From positions 62,001 through 126,000 of the forward strand of contig NZ_JBKKHQ010000021.1 of assembly GCF_046614695.1 (NCBI RefSeq): a DNA stretch of 64,000 bases, given 5' to 3'. Under the pieces are notes generated by a model, which saw only the letters and a program-made list of their open reading frames with translations, searched no databases and had not been told where the DNA came from. The position numbers were made by a program, and so were the translations under genes. Numbering within the stretch: the first letter of the stretch is position 1; the number at the start of each line of letters is the position of its first letter. The stretch is from Pokkaliibacter sp046614695 (lineage in GTDB: Bacteria > Pseudomonadota > Gammaproteobacteria > Pseudomonadales > Balneatricaceae). Below, piece after piece: positions 42,256 to 51,610 of the stretch.

Positions 42256-43761
42256 TCAGACAGGCCGGTCCAGCTGGCGATAGGACAATGCCTCCAGTAC
42301 ATGAGGCAGCTGAATGCTTTCCTGCTCCTGCATGTCGGCCAGTGTACGGCTTACTCGTAAAATCCGGTGATAGGCGCGGGCTGACAGCCCCAGCTTTTCG
42401 ACTGCCTGACGCAAGGTCGATGAGGTTTTCTCATCGACATCACAGAAGCGGTCCAGCGCTTCACCGCTCAAGTGAGCATTCAGACAGCCCTGACGTTCGA
42501 GCTGGCGACGACGACATTGTGATACCGCCGCCTGTACCTCCGCAGAGCTTGGGCCTTCTCGCTGGCTGTTGCGCAGGGCCTCCCAGTCGGGTGTGTGAAC
42601 CTGAATATGCAAATCAATACGATCGAGCAGTGGCCCGGAGAGTTTGTGACGGTAGCGTCGCACCTGATCCGGCGTACACTGACAACGCCCGCTTTTGTCG
42701 CCCTGATAACCGCAGGGGCAGGGGTTCATCGCCGCGATCAGCTGAAAACGGGCCGGAAAGGTGACCTTAGCCCGCGCCCGCGACAGGGTGATATGGCCAC
42801 TTTCCAGTGGTTCTCGCATCACTTCCAGCACTTTTCGGTCAAATTCCGGTAGTTCATCAAGAAACAGCACGCCCTGATGCGCGAGGGAAATATCCCCGGG
42901 TTTAGGGTCGCTGCCTCCTCCGACTAACGCGGCGGCAGAAGCACTGTGATGGGGGGAACGAAAAGGGCGCGCGGGCCAGCCGTTCTCTTCCAGAAAGCTG
43001 CTTTGCAAAGACTCCACTGCCGCGACTTCCAGTGCTTCCTTCTCGGCCAAAGGCGGCAGCAAGCCGGGAACACGACTGGCCAGCAGCGTTTTTCCTGTTC
43101 CGGGTGGGCCAAACAGCAGAGCGTTGTGGCCGCCGCTTGCCATAACCTGTAAGGCGCGTTTGGCCTGGGGCTGACCTTTCACATCGAGTAAATCGGGATA
43201 CTGCGGCAGTTCAACATCCGCCGGTCGGCTGCTGAAACTCTCCAGCAAGCTCATTCCCTGAAGATGGGCGCAGACACTGAGAAGATCCGGGGCAGGGAAC
43301 AGCCTTGCATGCTGAACCAGCGAGGCGCGGGGCGCATTATCCACCGGCAGAATCAGGGCCCGGCCATCATCCCGACTGGCGCGTGCCGCAATCAGGGCAC
43401 CGGGAACAGGGCGAATGGCACCATTGAGCGCCAGCTCACCAATACATTCCACCGGGTGAAGAGACTCGACAGGCAATTGTCCTGAAGCGGCGAGGATGCC
43501 CAGCGCAATTGCCAGGTCATAGCGTCCCCCGCTTTTGGGGAGATCTGCCGGAGCAAGGTTGATGGTAATGCGGCCCAGGGGAAATTCCAGCTGGCTGGTC
43601 TGGATAGCACTTCGTACGCGTTCTTTGCTTTCGCGAACGGCAGCTTCGGGGAGTCCGACAATCGTCAGGGAGGGCAGGCCGGGAGCAATATGCACTTCGA
43701 CACTGACAGCAGGCGCTTCAACACCGAGCAACGCCCGGCAATGTACGGTGGCAATCGACAT
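42256..43761 (-). CDS. comM: ComM/YifB family AAA+ ATPase
   Basis: 501-residue Mg-chelatase-like AAA+ protein. N-terminal Lon-like fold (VHCRALLGVEAPAVSVEVHIAPGLPSLTIVGLPEAAVRESKERVRSAI), Walker A FGPPGTGKTLLA, DELPEFDRKVLEVMREPLE (Walker B/sensor), four Cys of a zinc site (NPCPCGYQGDKSGRCQC), and C-terminal SARAYHRILRVSRTLADM. ComM is a branch-migration helicase that helps integrate donor DNA in natural transformation, though YifB proteins also occur in non-competent species. Adjacent to ubiK, as in many gammaproteobacteria. Confidence 0.93.
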   Translation of the reverse strand: MSIATVHCRALLGVEAPAVSVEVHIAPGLPSLTIVGLPEAAVRESKERVRSAIQTSQLEFPLGRITINLAPADLPKSGGRYDLAIALGILAASGQLPVESLHPVECIGELALNGAIRPVPGALIAARASRDDGRALILPVDNAPRASLVQHARLFPAPDLLSVCAHLQGMSLLESFSSRPADVELPQYPDLLDVKGQPQAKRALQVMASGGHNALLFGPPGTGKTLLASRVPGLLPPLAEKEALEVAAVESLQSSFLEENGWPARPFRSPHHSASAAALVGGGSDPKPGDISLAHQGVLFLDELPEFDRKVLEVMREPLESGHITLSRARAKVTFPARFQLIAAMNPCPCGYQGDKSGRCQCTPDQVRRYRHKLSGPLLDRIDLHIQVHTPDWEALRNSQREGPSSAEVQAAVSQCRRRQLERQGCLNAHLSGEALDRFCDVDEKTSSTLRQAVEKLGLSARAYHRILRVSRTLADMQEQESIQLPHVLEALSYRQLDRPV

Positions 43762-43780
43762 GACGAATCCTTGTCATCGA

Positions 43781-43813
43781 TAAAAATAACGACTGCACCT
43801 TCCTGGTGCAGTC
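43781..43813 (-). terminator. Terminator between ubiK and comM
   Basis: On the minus strand GACTGCACC-AGGAA-GGTGCAGTC is followed by GTTATTTTTA. A 9-bp stem and T-rich tail suit an intrinsic terminator for ubiK, with comM started separately or by read-through. Confidence 0.65.
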
Positions 43814-43830
43814 AGAGATCTTCGGCGCGG

Positions 43831-44118
43831 TTACTCAGCCTCGGGATTAACCTTCACGGAAGCCGACTCGCTATCCGCGCTTTCGCCCTGCTCAAGGGCA
43901 TTCAGACGAACTTCCAGGGCTTCCAGACGTGCACGGGTGCGCTGCAGTACTTCTACCTGAATATCGAATTCTTCACGAGTGACCAGATCAAGCTTGGCGA
44001 AGGTGCTCTGCAGCGCCTGACGCACAATCTTCTGAATTTCTTCGTGAGGCAGAGGCAGGTTGGAAAGGCCCTGGCTGATCTGCTGCTGCAGGTTTTCAAA
44101 AAGTTTGGCGTTGATCAT
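43831..44118 (-). CDS. ubiK: Ubiquinone biosynthesis accessory factor UbiK
   Basis: 95-residue BMFP-domain (YqiC) protein: starts MINAKLFENLQQQISQGLSNLP, then a long coiled coil (TREEFDIQVEVLQRTRARLEALEVRLNALE) and acidic tail. UbiK supports the soluble ubiquinone synthesis complex and interacts with UbiJ. Length and coiled coil match the family. Divergent from glnK across a 408-bp spacer. Confidence 0.88.
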   Translation of the reverse strand: MINAKLFENLQQQISQGLSNLPLPHEEIQKIVRQALQSTFAKLDLVTREEFDIQVEVLQRTRARLEALEVRLNALEQGESADSESASVKVNPEAE

Positions 44119-44303
44119 GGGGACATGTCCTGTCGTTAAGCGTGGCTGACACTATACCTCTATCGTCCACGGGATTTGAAGCCAAGGCGTAATCGCTCTT
44201 TGTGGCGTATTCCGCCAGTCAGGTGTTTCAGTCTGAGCGGCAACAGAGCTGGTTGTGCGCCGCCACAGGTCAGCCGACCTGAAAATGAACCAGTGAGTCC
44301 GTT

Positions 44304-44354
44304 TTGGTGCGTTTTTGGGCAGGGGTAAGCATCAGTCTTGTGCATTCTTGGTGC
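44304..44354 (+). promoter_or_regulatory. Two candidate NtrC half-sites
   Basis: TTGGTGCG occurs at 44304-44311 and 44348-44355, 44 bp apart (about four helical turns), 95-145 bp before the sigma-54 promoter. It matches the right half of the NtrC consensus (TGGTGCA); the left halves are poor. Confidence 0.4.
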
Positions 44355-44448
44355 GCATTTCGGTGAAAACTATGCAAAGACTTGAATATTCACGCCATTT
44401 TTACGCTTTTGCGGTGTAACTAACTGAATTTATTTGAATTAACAAAAC

Positions 44449-44463
44449 TGGCACAAGGTCTGC
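44449..44463 (+). promoter_or_regulatory. Sigma-54 promoter of glnK-amtB
   Basis: TGGCAC (44449-44454), 5-bp spacer, CTGC (44460-44463): the GG and GC are exactly 10 bp apart, matching the -24/-12 consensus TGGCAC-N5-TTGC with one mismatch. Start expected near 44474, 53 nt before glnK. Confidence 0.85.
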
Positions 44464-44526
44464 TTAGTCAAGAAGCCAAGGCTACAGCCTGCGCCATTGG
44501 TGCACGAATTTAACGAGGGAACATCT

Positions 44527-44865
44527 ATGAAACTAGTTACGGCGGTGATCAAGCCATTCAAGCTGGACGACGTAAGGGAAGCTCTCTCCGATATCGGAGT
44601 CCAGGGTATCACGGTGACAGAAGTCAAAGGTTTTGGACGTCAGAAAGGCCATACCGAGTTGTATCGCGGTGCTGAGTACGTCGTGGACTTCCTGCCCAAA
44701 GTCAAAATTGAAGTGGCCGTGGCCGACACGCTTGTGGATCAGGTCATCGACGTTGTCACCAAGGCAGCTCACACCGGCAAGATTGGTGACGGCAAGATCT
44801 TTGTTTCCGAACTGGAACAGGTCATCCGTATTCGCACCGGCGAAACCGGTGAAGAAGCGCTCTGA
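44527..44865 (+). CDS. glnK: Nitrogen regulatory PII protein GlnK
   Basis: 112-residue PII signal protein that binds ATP/ADP and 2-oxoglutarate and blocks AmtB when nitrogen is plentiful. MKLVTAVIKPFKLDDVREAL, the T-loop TEVKGFGRQKGHTELYRGAEY with the uridylylated Tyr51, and the C-terminal AAHTGKIGDGKIFV and IRIRTGETG are intact. ATG 44527 has GAGGG about 8 nt ahead; an upstream in-frame start at 44497 is rejected. Precedes amtB, the standard GlnK setting. Confidence 0.95.
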   Translation: MKLVTAVIKPFKLDDVREALSDIGVQGITVTEVKGFGRQKGHTELYRGAEYVVDFLPKVKIEVAVADTLVDQVIDVVTKAAHTGKIGDGKIFVSELEQVIRIRTGETGEEAL

Positions 44866-44911
44866 TTTCATTGAATTCACTGTCTGATGGTTGCCTGAGG
44901 AGGATCATCCT

Positions 44912-46183
<1,272 letters not shown>

Positions 46184-46214
46184 GTCAGTGATGCACTGAA
46201 CTTGCCTGACACGA

Positions 46215-46243
46215 AAAACGGCTTCCTCGGAAGCCGTTTTTTT
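46215..46243 (+). terminator. Terminator after amtB
   Basis: AAAACGGCTTCC (46215-46226) pairs with GGAAGCCGTTTT (46229-46240) and runs into TTTTTTT: a strong intrinsic terminator, so the second PII gene needs its own promoter. Confidence 0.9.
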
Positions 46244-46304
46244 ATGCCTGAACCTTCACGGAAGCTTCACAGACGGATGGGATGGTCTGTCGAAAACAAT
46301 GGGG

Positions 46305-46312
46305 TATATACT
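46305..46312 (+). promoter_or_regulatory. -10 element of the second PII gene
   Basis: TATACT (46307-46312) in the context GGTATATACTAG, 46 bp before the gene. No sigma-54 signature is found here, suggesting sigma-70 expression. The -35 is weak. Confidence 0.4.
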
Positions 46313-46358
46313 AGCGCCCAATAAAACAAAACATGCCTTCAAAAAAGGGAGACCTGTC

Positions 46359-46697
46359 ATGAAACTCGTGACTGCCGTAATCAAGCCATTCAAGCTCGAT
46401 GATGTCCGTGAAGCCTTGTCAGATATTGGCATCCAGGGAATTACCGTCACCGAAGTAAAAGGTTTCGGTCGTCAGAAAGGTCACACGGAGCTGTATCGCG
46501 GCGCCGAATACGTGGTGGATTTTCTGCCCAAGGTCAAAGTGGAAGTGGCAGTGGAAGACGGTGTGGTTGAAGGCGCGATTGAAGCGATTTCCAAAGCAGC
46601 GCATACCGGTAAGATTGGTGATGGCAAAATCTTTATCTCCCCGGTGGAGCAGGTCATTCGTATTCGTACCGGTGAAACCGGAAACGATGCGCTGTAA
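46359..46697 (+). CDS. glnB: Second PII protein (GlnB/GlnK paralogue)
   Basis: 112 residues, by my count identical to the GlnK above at 95 of 112 positions. Tyr51 and the T-loop are unchanged; differences cluster in residues 62-80 (for example VEDGVVEGAIEAIS against VADTLVDQVIDVVT) and near 92-94. GGGAG lies 8 nt before ATG 46359. Separated from amtB by a terminator and followed by another, so monocistronic. I call it GlnB-like because it seems not to share the sigma-54 promoter; sequence alone does not decide. Confidence 0.85.
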   Translation: MKLVTAVIKPFKLDDVREALSDIGIQGITVTEVKGFGRQKGHTELYRGAEYVVDFLPKVKVEVAVEDGVVEGAIEAISKAAHTGKIGDGKIFISPVEQVIRIRTGETGNDAL

Positions 46698-46717
46698 GGC
46701 TCATTAAATGAGCACTC

Positions 46718-46747
46718 CAATGCCCCCTTGTGGGGCATTGTTGTTTA
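46718..46747 (+). terminator. Terminator after the second PII gene
   Basis: CAATGCCCC (46718-46726) pairs with GGGGCATTG (46732-46740) around CTTGT, followed by TTGTTTAT. Confidence 0.75.
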
Positions 46748-46844
46748 TACCCAGATATCAGGCATAAGCATTTCGCCGGGCTGCTTCCATTGGTAACATC
46801 TGTTGCCGAAGCACAGGTCGCAATTCTGAACAAATCGGTTACCG

Positions 46845-46862
46845 CAAGAAAAGATTTTCTTG
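46845..46862. promoter_or_regulatory. Palindrome upstream of a sigma-54 promoter, candidate activator site
   Basis: CAAGAAAA-GA-TTTTCTTG is a perfect inverted repeat centred about 70 bp before the sigma-54 promoter of the ABC operon. Position suits a bacterial enhancer-binding protein dimer; it does not match NtrC sites. Confidence 0.45.
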
Positions 46863-46923
46863 GTAAAGCCCTTTTTGGGGCTTGCACTGGCTTTTTTTTG
46901 CCCATTTATTGGACGAAAAAAGC

Positions 46924-46938
46924 TGGCCCGTAATTTGC
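46924..46938 (+). promoter_or_regulatory. Sigma-54 promoter of the amino-acid ABC operon
   Basis: TGGCCCG-TAAT-TTGC (46924-46938) matches the consensus TGGCACG-N4-TTGC with one mismatch and the required 10 bp between GG and GC. Start expected near 46950, 90 nt before the gene. Confidence 0.8.
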
Positions 46939-47039
46939 TTTAATTAATGCGATTAATAAATCGAGGTGTTCGGCTGGTGACGCGCACAACCAGCACTAGC
47001 AACCGGACGCTGATACACTTGTCAAACCTGAGGTTTACA

Positions 47040-47837
47040 ATGAAAAAACTTCTGATGTCCCTTGGACTTGCCGTTGGACTGGCGTCCGCTACTCAAGCCG
47101 CGATGGCCGAGAGCACTGTCGATAAAGTAGTTTCTGCAGGTGAACTGCGTGTTTGTTTCGAAGCTGGCTACATGCCTTTCGAAATGAAGAACAAGAAAGG
47201 TGACTTCGTCGGTTTTGACATCGACATGGGTAAACTGATGGCCAAAGAAATGGGCGTCAAGTTCACTCCTGTTAACACTGCATGGGACGGTATCATCCCT
47301 GCTCTGCTGACTGACAAGTGTGACATCATCATGGGCGGCATGACCATCACTGCAGCTCGTAACCTGAAAGTTAACTTTGCTGATCCCTACATCATCGTAG
47401 GTCAGTCCATCCTGATCAAACCTTCCCTGAAAGGCACGATCAAATCCTACAAGGACCTGAACGATCCTAAGTACACCGTAGTGACCAAACTGGGTACTAC
47501 CGGTGATGCAGCGACCAAAAAATACCTTGGTAAAGCCAACATCCGTCTGTTCGACACCGAAGCGGATGGTGCTCTGGAAGTGGCTAACGGCAAGGCAGAC
47601 GCATTCGTCTATGACCTGCCATTCAACGCTATCTACTCCTCGCAGAACAAAGACAAGGTTGTTCACCTGGGAACCCCATTCACTTACGAGCCCCTGGGTT
47701 GGGCACTGCGTAAGAATGACCCTGATTTCCTGAACTTCCTGGACAACTTCCTGCGTCAGGCTAAGGGTGATGGCACCTACGACCGCCTTTACCACAAGTG
47801 GTTTGAAACCGATGAATGGCTGAGCTCCGTTCAGTAA
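47040..47837 (+). CDS. Amino-acid ABC transporter substrate-binding protein
   Basis: 265-residue periplasmic binding protein of family 3. Signal peptide MKKLLMSLGLAVGLASATQA-AMA, then STVDKVVSAGELRVCFEAGYMPFEMKNKKGDFVGFDIDMGKLMAKEMG and GTTGDAATKKYLG, typical of polar amino-acid binders; the specific ligand is not clear. Start at ATG 47040 is fixed by the signal peptide. Codon use is strongly biased, as in highly expressed genes. Driven by the sigma-54 promoter upstream, so probably induced under nitrogen limitation or by its substrate. Confidence 0.92.
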   Translation: MKKLLMSLGLAVGLASATQAAMAESTVDKVVSAGELRVCFEAGYMPFEMKNKKGDFVGFDIDMGKLMAKEMGVKFTPVNTAWDGIIPALLTDKCDIIMGGMTITAARNLKVNFADPYIIVGQSILIKPSLKGTIKSYKDLNDPKYTVVTKLGTTGDAATKKYLGKANIRLFDTEADGALEVANGKADAFVYDLPFNAIYSSQNKDKVVHLGTPFTYEPLGWALRKNDPDFLNFLDNFLRQAKGDGTYDRLYHKWFETDEWLSSVQ

Positions 47838-47862
47838 GATTTCGTATCACCTGTTCTTTTAT

Positions 47863-47888
47863 ACACCGGTTTGCTAGCAAGCCGGTGT
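47863..47888 (+). promoter_or_regulatory. Intra-operon hairpin after the binding-protein gene
   Basis: ACACCGG (47863-47869) pairs with CCGGTGT (47882-47888), with an inner TTGC/GCAA stem. No T-run. Such hairpins stabilise the upstream mRNA so the binding protein is made in excess over the membrane parts. Confidence 0.55.
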
Positions 47889-47908
47889 TTGCATTTGTGG
47901 AGTAACCA

Positions 47909-48856
47909 ATGCGATCTGAAAACCGATTGCTGTGGCAAGGCGTCTATATCGCGATCATCGTTGCGTTTTGCACCGTGGTCTATATGTCCAGCAAACATAT
48001 TGAATATACGTGGCGCTGGTCGCGAGTAACCCCTTACCTGATCAATACTGAGCCACAGTCGATCAGAGCGCCTTTTGACGGCACGGCGGAAGTCAGTGCT
48101 GACGGAAAGACCCTGACTCTGGTCCCTGACTCCGGGGCCGACTCTGTAGTTATCAAGAAATTTAATGAGCTGAGCGTCGATAACGGCGATCTGCTGTTCG
48201 AAGGTGATGTGGTCGCGACACGCAAAGACTGGCGGATCGGGCCTATCACTGAAGGTATGATCACCACGCTGGAAATCTCCGTCGTGTCGCTGGTCTTCGC
48301 GGTAATTCTGGGTCTCTTTATCGGCCTGGGTCGTATTTCCCGCAATCTGGCCATACGTCAGCTCTGTATCACTTATATCGAGATTATTCGTGGTACGCCG
48401 CTGCTGGTGCAGATTTTTATCTTCTACTTCTTTATCGGTACGGTACTTTCCCTCGACCGATTTACAGCGGGTGTTGCAGCGCTGGCAGTCTTCACCGCAG
48501 CTTACATCGCTGAAATCGTTCGTTCCGGTATTCAGTCCATCCCGCCTGGCCAGATGGAAGCCGCACGCTCACTGGGTATGACCTATGTGCAGGCGATGAC
48601 CAACGTTATCCTGCCTCAGGCATTCAAGCGTACCCTGCCACCGATGGCGGGTCAGTTCATCAACCTGATCAAAGACTCCTCACTGGTCTCCGTCATCTCA
48701 ATCACGGATCTGACCAAAGCGGGCCGTGAAGTGGTATCTGCCACCTTCGCTCCCTTTGAAGTCTGGTTTACCGTTGCACTGCTGTATCTGGTGATGACCG
48801 GTATCCTGTCATGGGCGATCCAGCGTCTGGAAAAACGCCTGTCTGCCAGCGATTGA
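47909..48856 (+). CDS. Amino-acid ABC transporter permease with periplasmic insert
   Basis: 315 residues. TM1 (about 8-26) is followed by a roughly 85-residue hydrophilic, beta-rich segment before the transport core; usual family members are about 220-250 residues. The core has EGMITTLEISVVSLVFAVILG, the IEIIRGTPLLVQIFIFYFF entry and the coupling loop EIVRSGIQSIPPGQMEAARSLGMTYVQAMTNVILPQAFKRTLPP. A single permease gene is present, so the transporter is presumably a homodimer. Confidence 0.9.
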   Translation: MRSENRLLWQGVYIAIIVAFCTVVYMSSKHIEYTWRWSRVTPYLINTEPQSIRAPFDGTAEVSADGKTLTLVPDSGADSVVIKKFNELSVDNGDLLFEGDVVATRKDWRIGPITEGMITTLEISVVSLVFAVILGLFIGLGRISRNLAIRQLCITYIEIIRGTPLLVQIFIFYFFIGTVLSLDRFTAGVAALAVFTAAYIAEIVRSGIQSIPPGQMEAARSLGMTYVQAMTNVILPQAFKRTLPPMAGQFINLIKDSSLVSVISITDLTKAGREVVSATFAPFEVWFTVALLYLVMTGILSWAIQRLEKRLSASD

Positions 48857-48880
48857 TGATCGGCTTAGGAGAAGAGAAAA

Positions 48881-49630
48881 ATGCAAGTAGATAACGCCGA
48901 CAACATCATTGTTGCCAAGGATATCGACAAGATCTATTCCAACGGCTGTCACGCGCTCAAGAAGGTAGGCACCAACATCAAGCGCGGTGAAGTTGTGGTT
49001 GTGATCGGACCTTCCGGTTCCGGTAAGTCGACTTTCCTGCGTACCCTGAACCAGCTGGAAACCATCTCCAGCGGTACCATCGTGATCGATAACATCGACA
49101 TGTATGCCAGAGGCACCAACATCAACAAACTGCGTGAACACGTAGGTATGGTGTTCCAGAGCTTCAACCTGTTCCCGCACAAAAGTGCATTGGAGAACGT
49201 GATGATGGCTCCGCTCAAGGTCTCCAAACGCCCCAAGGCGGAAGTGACTGAGCACGCCAAGGCGCTGATGAAGAAAGTCGGCCTGAGCGAGCGTATGAAC
49301 AACTACCCCAGCCAGCTTTCTGGTGGTCAGCAGCAGCGTGTCGCCATTGCCCGTGCTCTGTGCATGAAACCTAAAATCATGCTGTTTGATGAGCCAACCT
49401 CTGCCCTGGACCCTGAAATGGTCGGTGAGGTTCTGGACGTCATGAAGAGCCTGGCCAAAGAAGGGATGACCATGGTCGTGGTAACCCACGAAATGGGCTT
49501 TGCCCGTGAAGTGGCTGACCGTGTGCTGTTCATGGAAGACGGTGAGTTGCTGGTGGAAGATACCCCAGAGAATTTCTTTGGTAATCCTACCCATCCGCGT
49601 CTGCAGAAGTTCCTGTCACAGGTCCTTTAA
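48881..49630 (+). CDS. Amino-acid ABC transporter ATP-binding protein
   Basis: 249-residue GlnQ/GltL-type ATPase. Walker A GPSGSGKST, Q-loop GMVFQSFNLFPHKSALENVMMAP, signature QLSGGQQQRVAIARAL, Walker B IMLFDEPTSALDPEMVGEVLDVM and switch His in VVVTHEMGFARE. AGGAGAAGAG lies just upstream. Last gene of the operon, followed by a strong terminator. Confidence 0.95.
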   Translation: MQVDNADNIIVAKDIDKIYSNGCHALKKVGTNIKRGEVVVVIGPSGSGKSTFLRTLNQLETISSGTIVIDNIDMYARGTNINKLREHVGMVFQSFNLFPHKSALENVMMAPLKVSKRPKAEVTEHAKALMKKVGLSERMNNYPSQLSGGQQQRVAIARALCMKPKIMLFDEPTSALDPEMVGEVLDVMKSLAKEGMTMVVVTHEMGFAREVADRVLFMEDGELLVEDTPENFFGNPTHPRLQKFLSQVL

Positions 49631-49657
49631 GCGCGATCGCTGAGCCATCCGCTGCAT

Positions 49658-49686
49658 AAAAAACGCCCGCATTTGCGGGCGTTTTT
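49658..49686. terminator. Bidirectional terminator after the ABC operon
   Basis: AAAACGCCCGCA-TT-TGCGGGCGTTTT, flanked by A on the left and T on the right; serves the ABC operon (+) and the DUF2058 gene (-). Confidence 0.9.
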
Positions 49687-49704
49687 GTTGTTAACACTGC
49701 GTAC

Positions 49705-50244
49705 TTACCACATCAGATCGTCCGGAATGGCCGGGTAATCTTCTTCCTCGGTCGCTGCCGCTTTATGAGGACGCAGGATTTTGTCCGGTGCGCGGGCCTC
49801 AATACGCTCAGCTTCTTTGGCAGGCACCAGTACATAGCCTTCGGGGCCGTCGCAGATCACCAGTTGTTCACGGGCGAGCTGTTCATACTGTTTGGGCAGC
49901 ACATAGATTTTCTTGATCTTGGTGCCGTGCACGAACTGATAGGGCGTCTCAGCATCTGCCGGAGGCTTCACACCGTGTACTTCCGCCAGCTGACGCACTT
50001 CGGCCATCAGCGCACGGTGAGCCTTGTCGGCCTGATTATCCTGATTCAGCTGGCGGTCACGCTCAAGCTTGGCCTGGCGCTCCTGTTCGCGCTGCTGTTC
50101 AGCTTCAAGCTGGGCCTTGACCTGCTCCTGCTTGGAAACCTGCTTGCTTTGTTTGGAGGCTTTGCGCTTTTCAGTCGCTGCCTTCTGGGCCTGCTGTTTG
50201 GAGGCAAGGCCGGATTTGAGTAGTTGGTCTTTCAAGGATGCCAT
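49705..50244 (-). CDS. DUF2058 family protein (YaiL-like)
   Basis: 179 residues. N-terminus MASLKDQLLKSGLASKQQAQKAATEKRKASKQ, a long Gln/Glu/Lys-rich coiled coil (about 25-85), and a compact C-terminal domain YQFVHGTKIKKIYVLPKQYEQLAREQLVICDG. All are DUF2058/YaiL features; the family is described as nucleoprotein or polyxin-like, with no firm function. AGGAGG 7 nt before ATG 50244 decides the start over the longer frame to 50262. The 266-bp gap to azlC shows only a 6-bp hairpin and a possible TATACT -10 at 50426. Confidence 0.88.
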   Translation of the reverse strand: MASLKDQLLKSGLASKQQAQKAATEKRKASKQSKQVSKQEQVKAQLEAEQQREQERQAKLERDRQLNQDNQADKAHRALMAEVRQLAEVHGVKPPADAETPYQFVHGTKIKKIYVLPKQYEQLAREQLVICDGPEGYVLVPAKEAERIEARAPDKILRPHKAAATEEEDYPAIPDDLMW

Positions 50245-50510
50245 CGGCGTTCCTCCTGTCACTTCCCGGGCCGTTGGCGAAAGATACCGGCGCTTCTCCG
50301 GTACGCTGACTATGGCGGCACTCTACTGAACTTTCCTCCTCCTCGCCAGTCTCGGCTCATGGGCTGACCGGCAATAAACTCTTTCGGGCGCAGGATTGTC
50401 CAAGGCGTCTATAAAAGCGCAGAGCTATACTTGCGCCCTCGCCTCTGTCAGGACGGGTCCTGTGGAGCGTCACAATTCAATAAATCGGCGAGTCAATAAA
50501 TAGGCGAATA

Positions 50511-51257
50511 ATGATGTCTGAGCAGAATCAGGCCACGGCCAGCGGGCGCCTGCCTTATGTCCGTGCCGGCGTGATTGATACCCTGCCTCTGGTGCTGGCA
50601 GCGGTACCTTTCGGTATTTTGTATGGCGCGCTGGCCCAGTCACAGGGCCTGCCATTCTGGGCCATTATGATGATGTCGCTCTGTGTGTTTGCCGGTGCTG
50701 CCCAGTTTGTCACCATTGGTCTGCTGGCGGTGAATACGCCGCCCTCGGTGATTGCCATCACCATTTTCGTCCTGAACCTGCGACATCTGTTGTACGCCGT
50801 GAGCCTGATGCCGCAAGCCGCGCGCTTTCCTCAACGCTGGCGGATTCTCCTGGGGTTCTGGCTGACGGATGAAACCTTTGCCACGGTGAGTACCCGTCTT
50901 GGCCGCTACCGGCTCGACCCGGGTCTGCTCTGGTACTGGCTTGCCTCCGGCGGGTTCATGTACGGCTCGTGGAATCTTTGTTCGCTACTGGGAGCACGCC
51001 TGAGTCAGGACATGCCGGATCTGACCCATTGGGGGCTGGAAGTTGCCATGGTGGTGGCCTTTGTGGGAATGGTGGTGCCGTCCTTGAAGCGTCCAAGCCA
51101 TGTCTGTTGTGCGCTGACAGCGGGTGTGATGATTTTGCTGACCTTCAACTGGCCGAATAACACAGGCTTACTGGTGACCACGCTGGTGGCGGTAGCGGTG
51201 GGACTGGGGATGGAATATTGCCAGAAACCTGAAGTGGAAGCGGAGGTGTCCTCATGA
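50511..51257 (+). CDS. azlC: AzlC family permease, branched-chain amino-acid exporter
   Basis: 248-residue large subunit of an AzlCD exporter. Typical GVIDTLPLVLAAVPFGILYGALAQSQGL, VFAGAAQFVTIGLL, FVLNLRHLLYAVSL and FWLTDETFATV, with about seven to eight TM helices. The pair exports branched-chain amino acids or analogues in Bacillus and E. coli (YgaZH). The stop overlaps azlD by 4 nt. Confidence 0.9.
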   Translation: MMSEQNQATASGRLPYVRAGVIDTLPLVLAAVPFGILYGALAQSQGLPFWAIMMMSLCVFAGAAQFVTIGLLAVNTPPSVIAITIFVLNLRHLLYAVSLMPQAARFPQRWRILLGFWLTDETFATVSTRLGRYRLDPGLLWYWLASGGFMYGSWNLCSLLGARLSQDMPDLTHWGLEVAMVVAFVGMVVPSLKRPSHVCCALTAGVMILLTFNWPNNTGLLVTTLVAVAVGLGMEYCQKPEVEAEVSS

Positions 51258-51577
51258 GTTCACTAACGCTATTCGGATTGCTGATTACCCTGAGCCTGCT
51301 GACCTTCTTGCCCCGTTATCTGCCGATGCTACTGGCGGATCGCTTCCAGCTGCCGCCACTGCTACAACGAGCGCTGGCCTATGTGCCGATTGCCGTCCTG
51401 ACCGCTATCGTGGTGCAAACCTGTCTGATACAGCAGCACAGCATCAACACCCATCCGGCCAATCCCATGCTCTGGGCTGGCGTCGTGGCGGGGCTGCTGG
51501 CCTGGCGTCGGGTGAACCTGCTGGTGGTGGTGATTGTGGGCATGCTGGCTTACGTCGCGTTTCGTGCACTGTTGTAA
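51254..51577 (+). CDS. azlD: AzlD family small permease subunit
   Basis: 107 residues, three to four TM helices, with LLTFLPRYLPMLLADRFQLPPLLQRALAYVPIAVLTAIV, characteristic of AzlD (YgaH). Works with AzlC; genes overlap by 4 nt. Confidence 0.9.
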   Translation: MSSLTLFGLLITLSLLTFLPRYLPMLLADRFQLPPLLQRALAYVPIAVLTAIVVQTCLIQQHSINTHPANPMLWAGVVAGLLAWRRVNLLVVVIVGMLAYVAFRALL

Positions 51578-51610
51578 GCCTTGCCGGGGATGTTAAAGAC
51601 TACTGACGGC

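Larger units (their letters stand above)
44119..44526 (+). other. 408-bp regulatory spacer upstream of glnK
   Basis: No gene is seen. It contains two TTGGTGC half-sites (44304-44310 and 44348-44354), AT-rich DNA around 44385-44445 and a sigma-54 promoter at 44449-44463. That is a typical NtrC-controlled layout: activator sites upstream, bendable spacer, -24/-12 promoter. Confidence 0.6.
46698..47039 (+). other. 342-bp spacer upstream of the ABC transporter operon
   Basis: Holds the preceding terminator, a perfect 8+8 palindrome at 46845-46862, a poly-T stretch and a sigma-54 promoter at 46924-46938. No gene seen; a frame open from 46947 only extends the transporter gene upstream. Confidence 0.6.

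Noticed and set aside
46889..46901. TGGC followed by eight T and TTGC-like sequence, resembling a second sigma-54 promoter
   Set aside because: Only 9 bp separate GG and GC; sigma-54 needs 10. The element at 46924-46938 has the right spacing.
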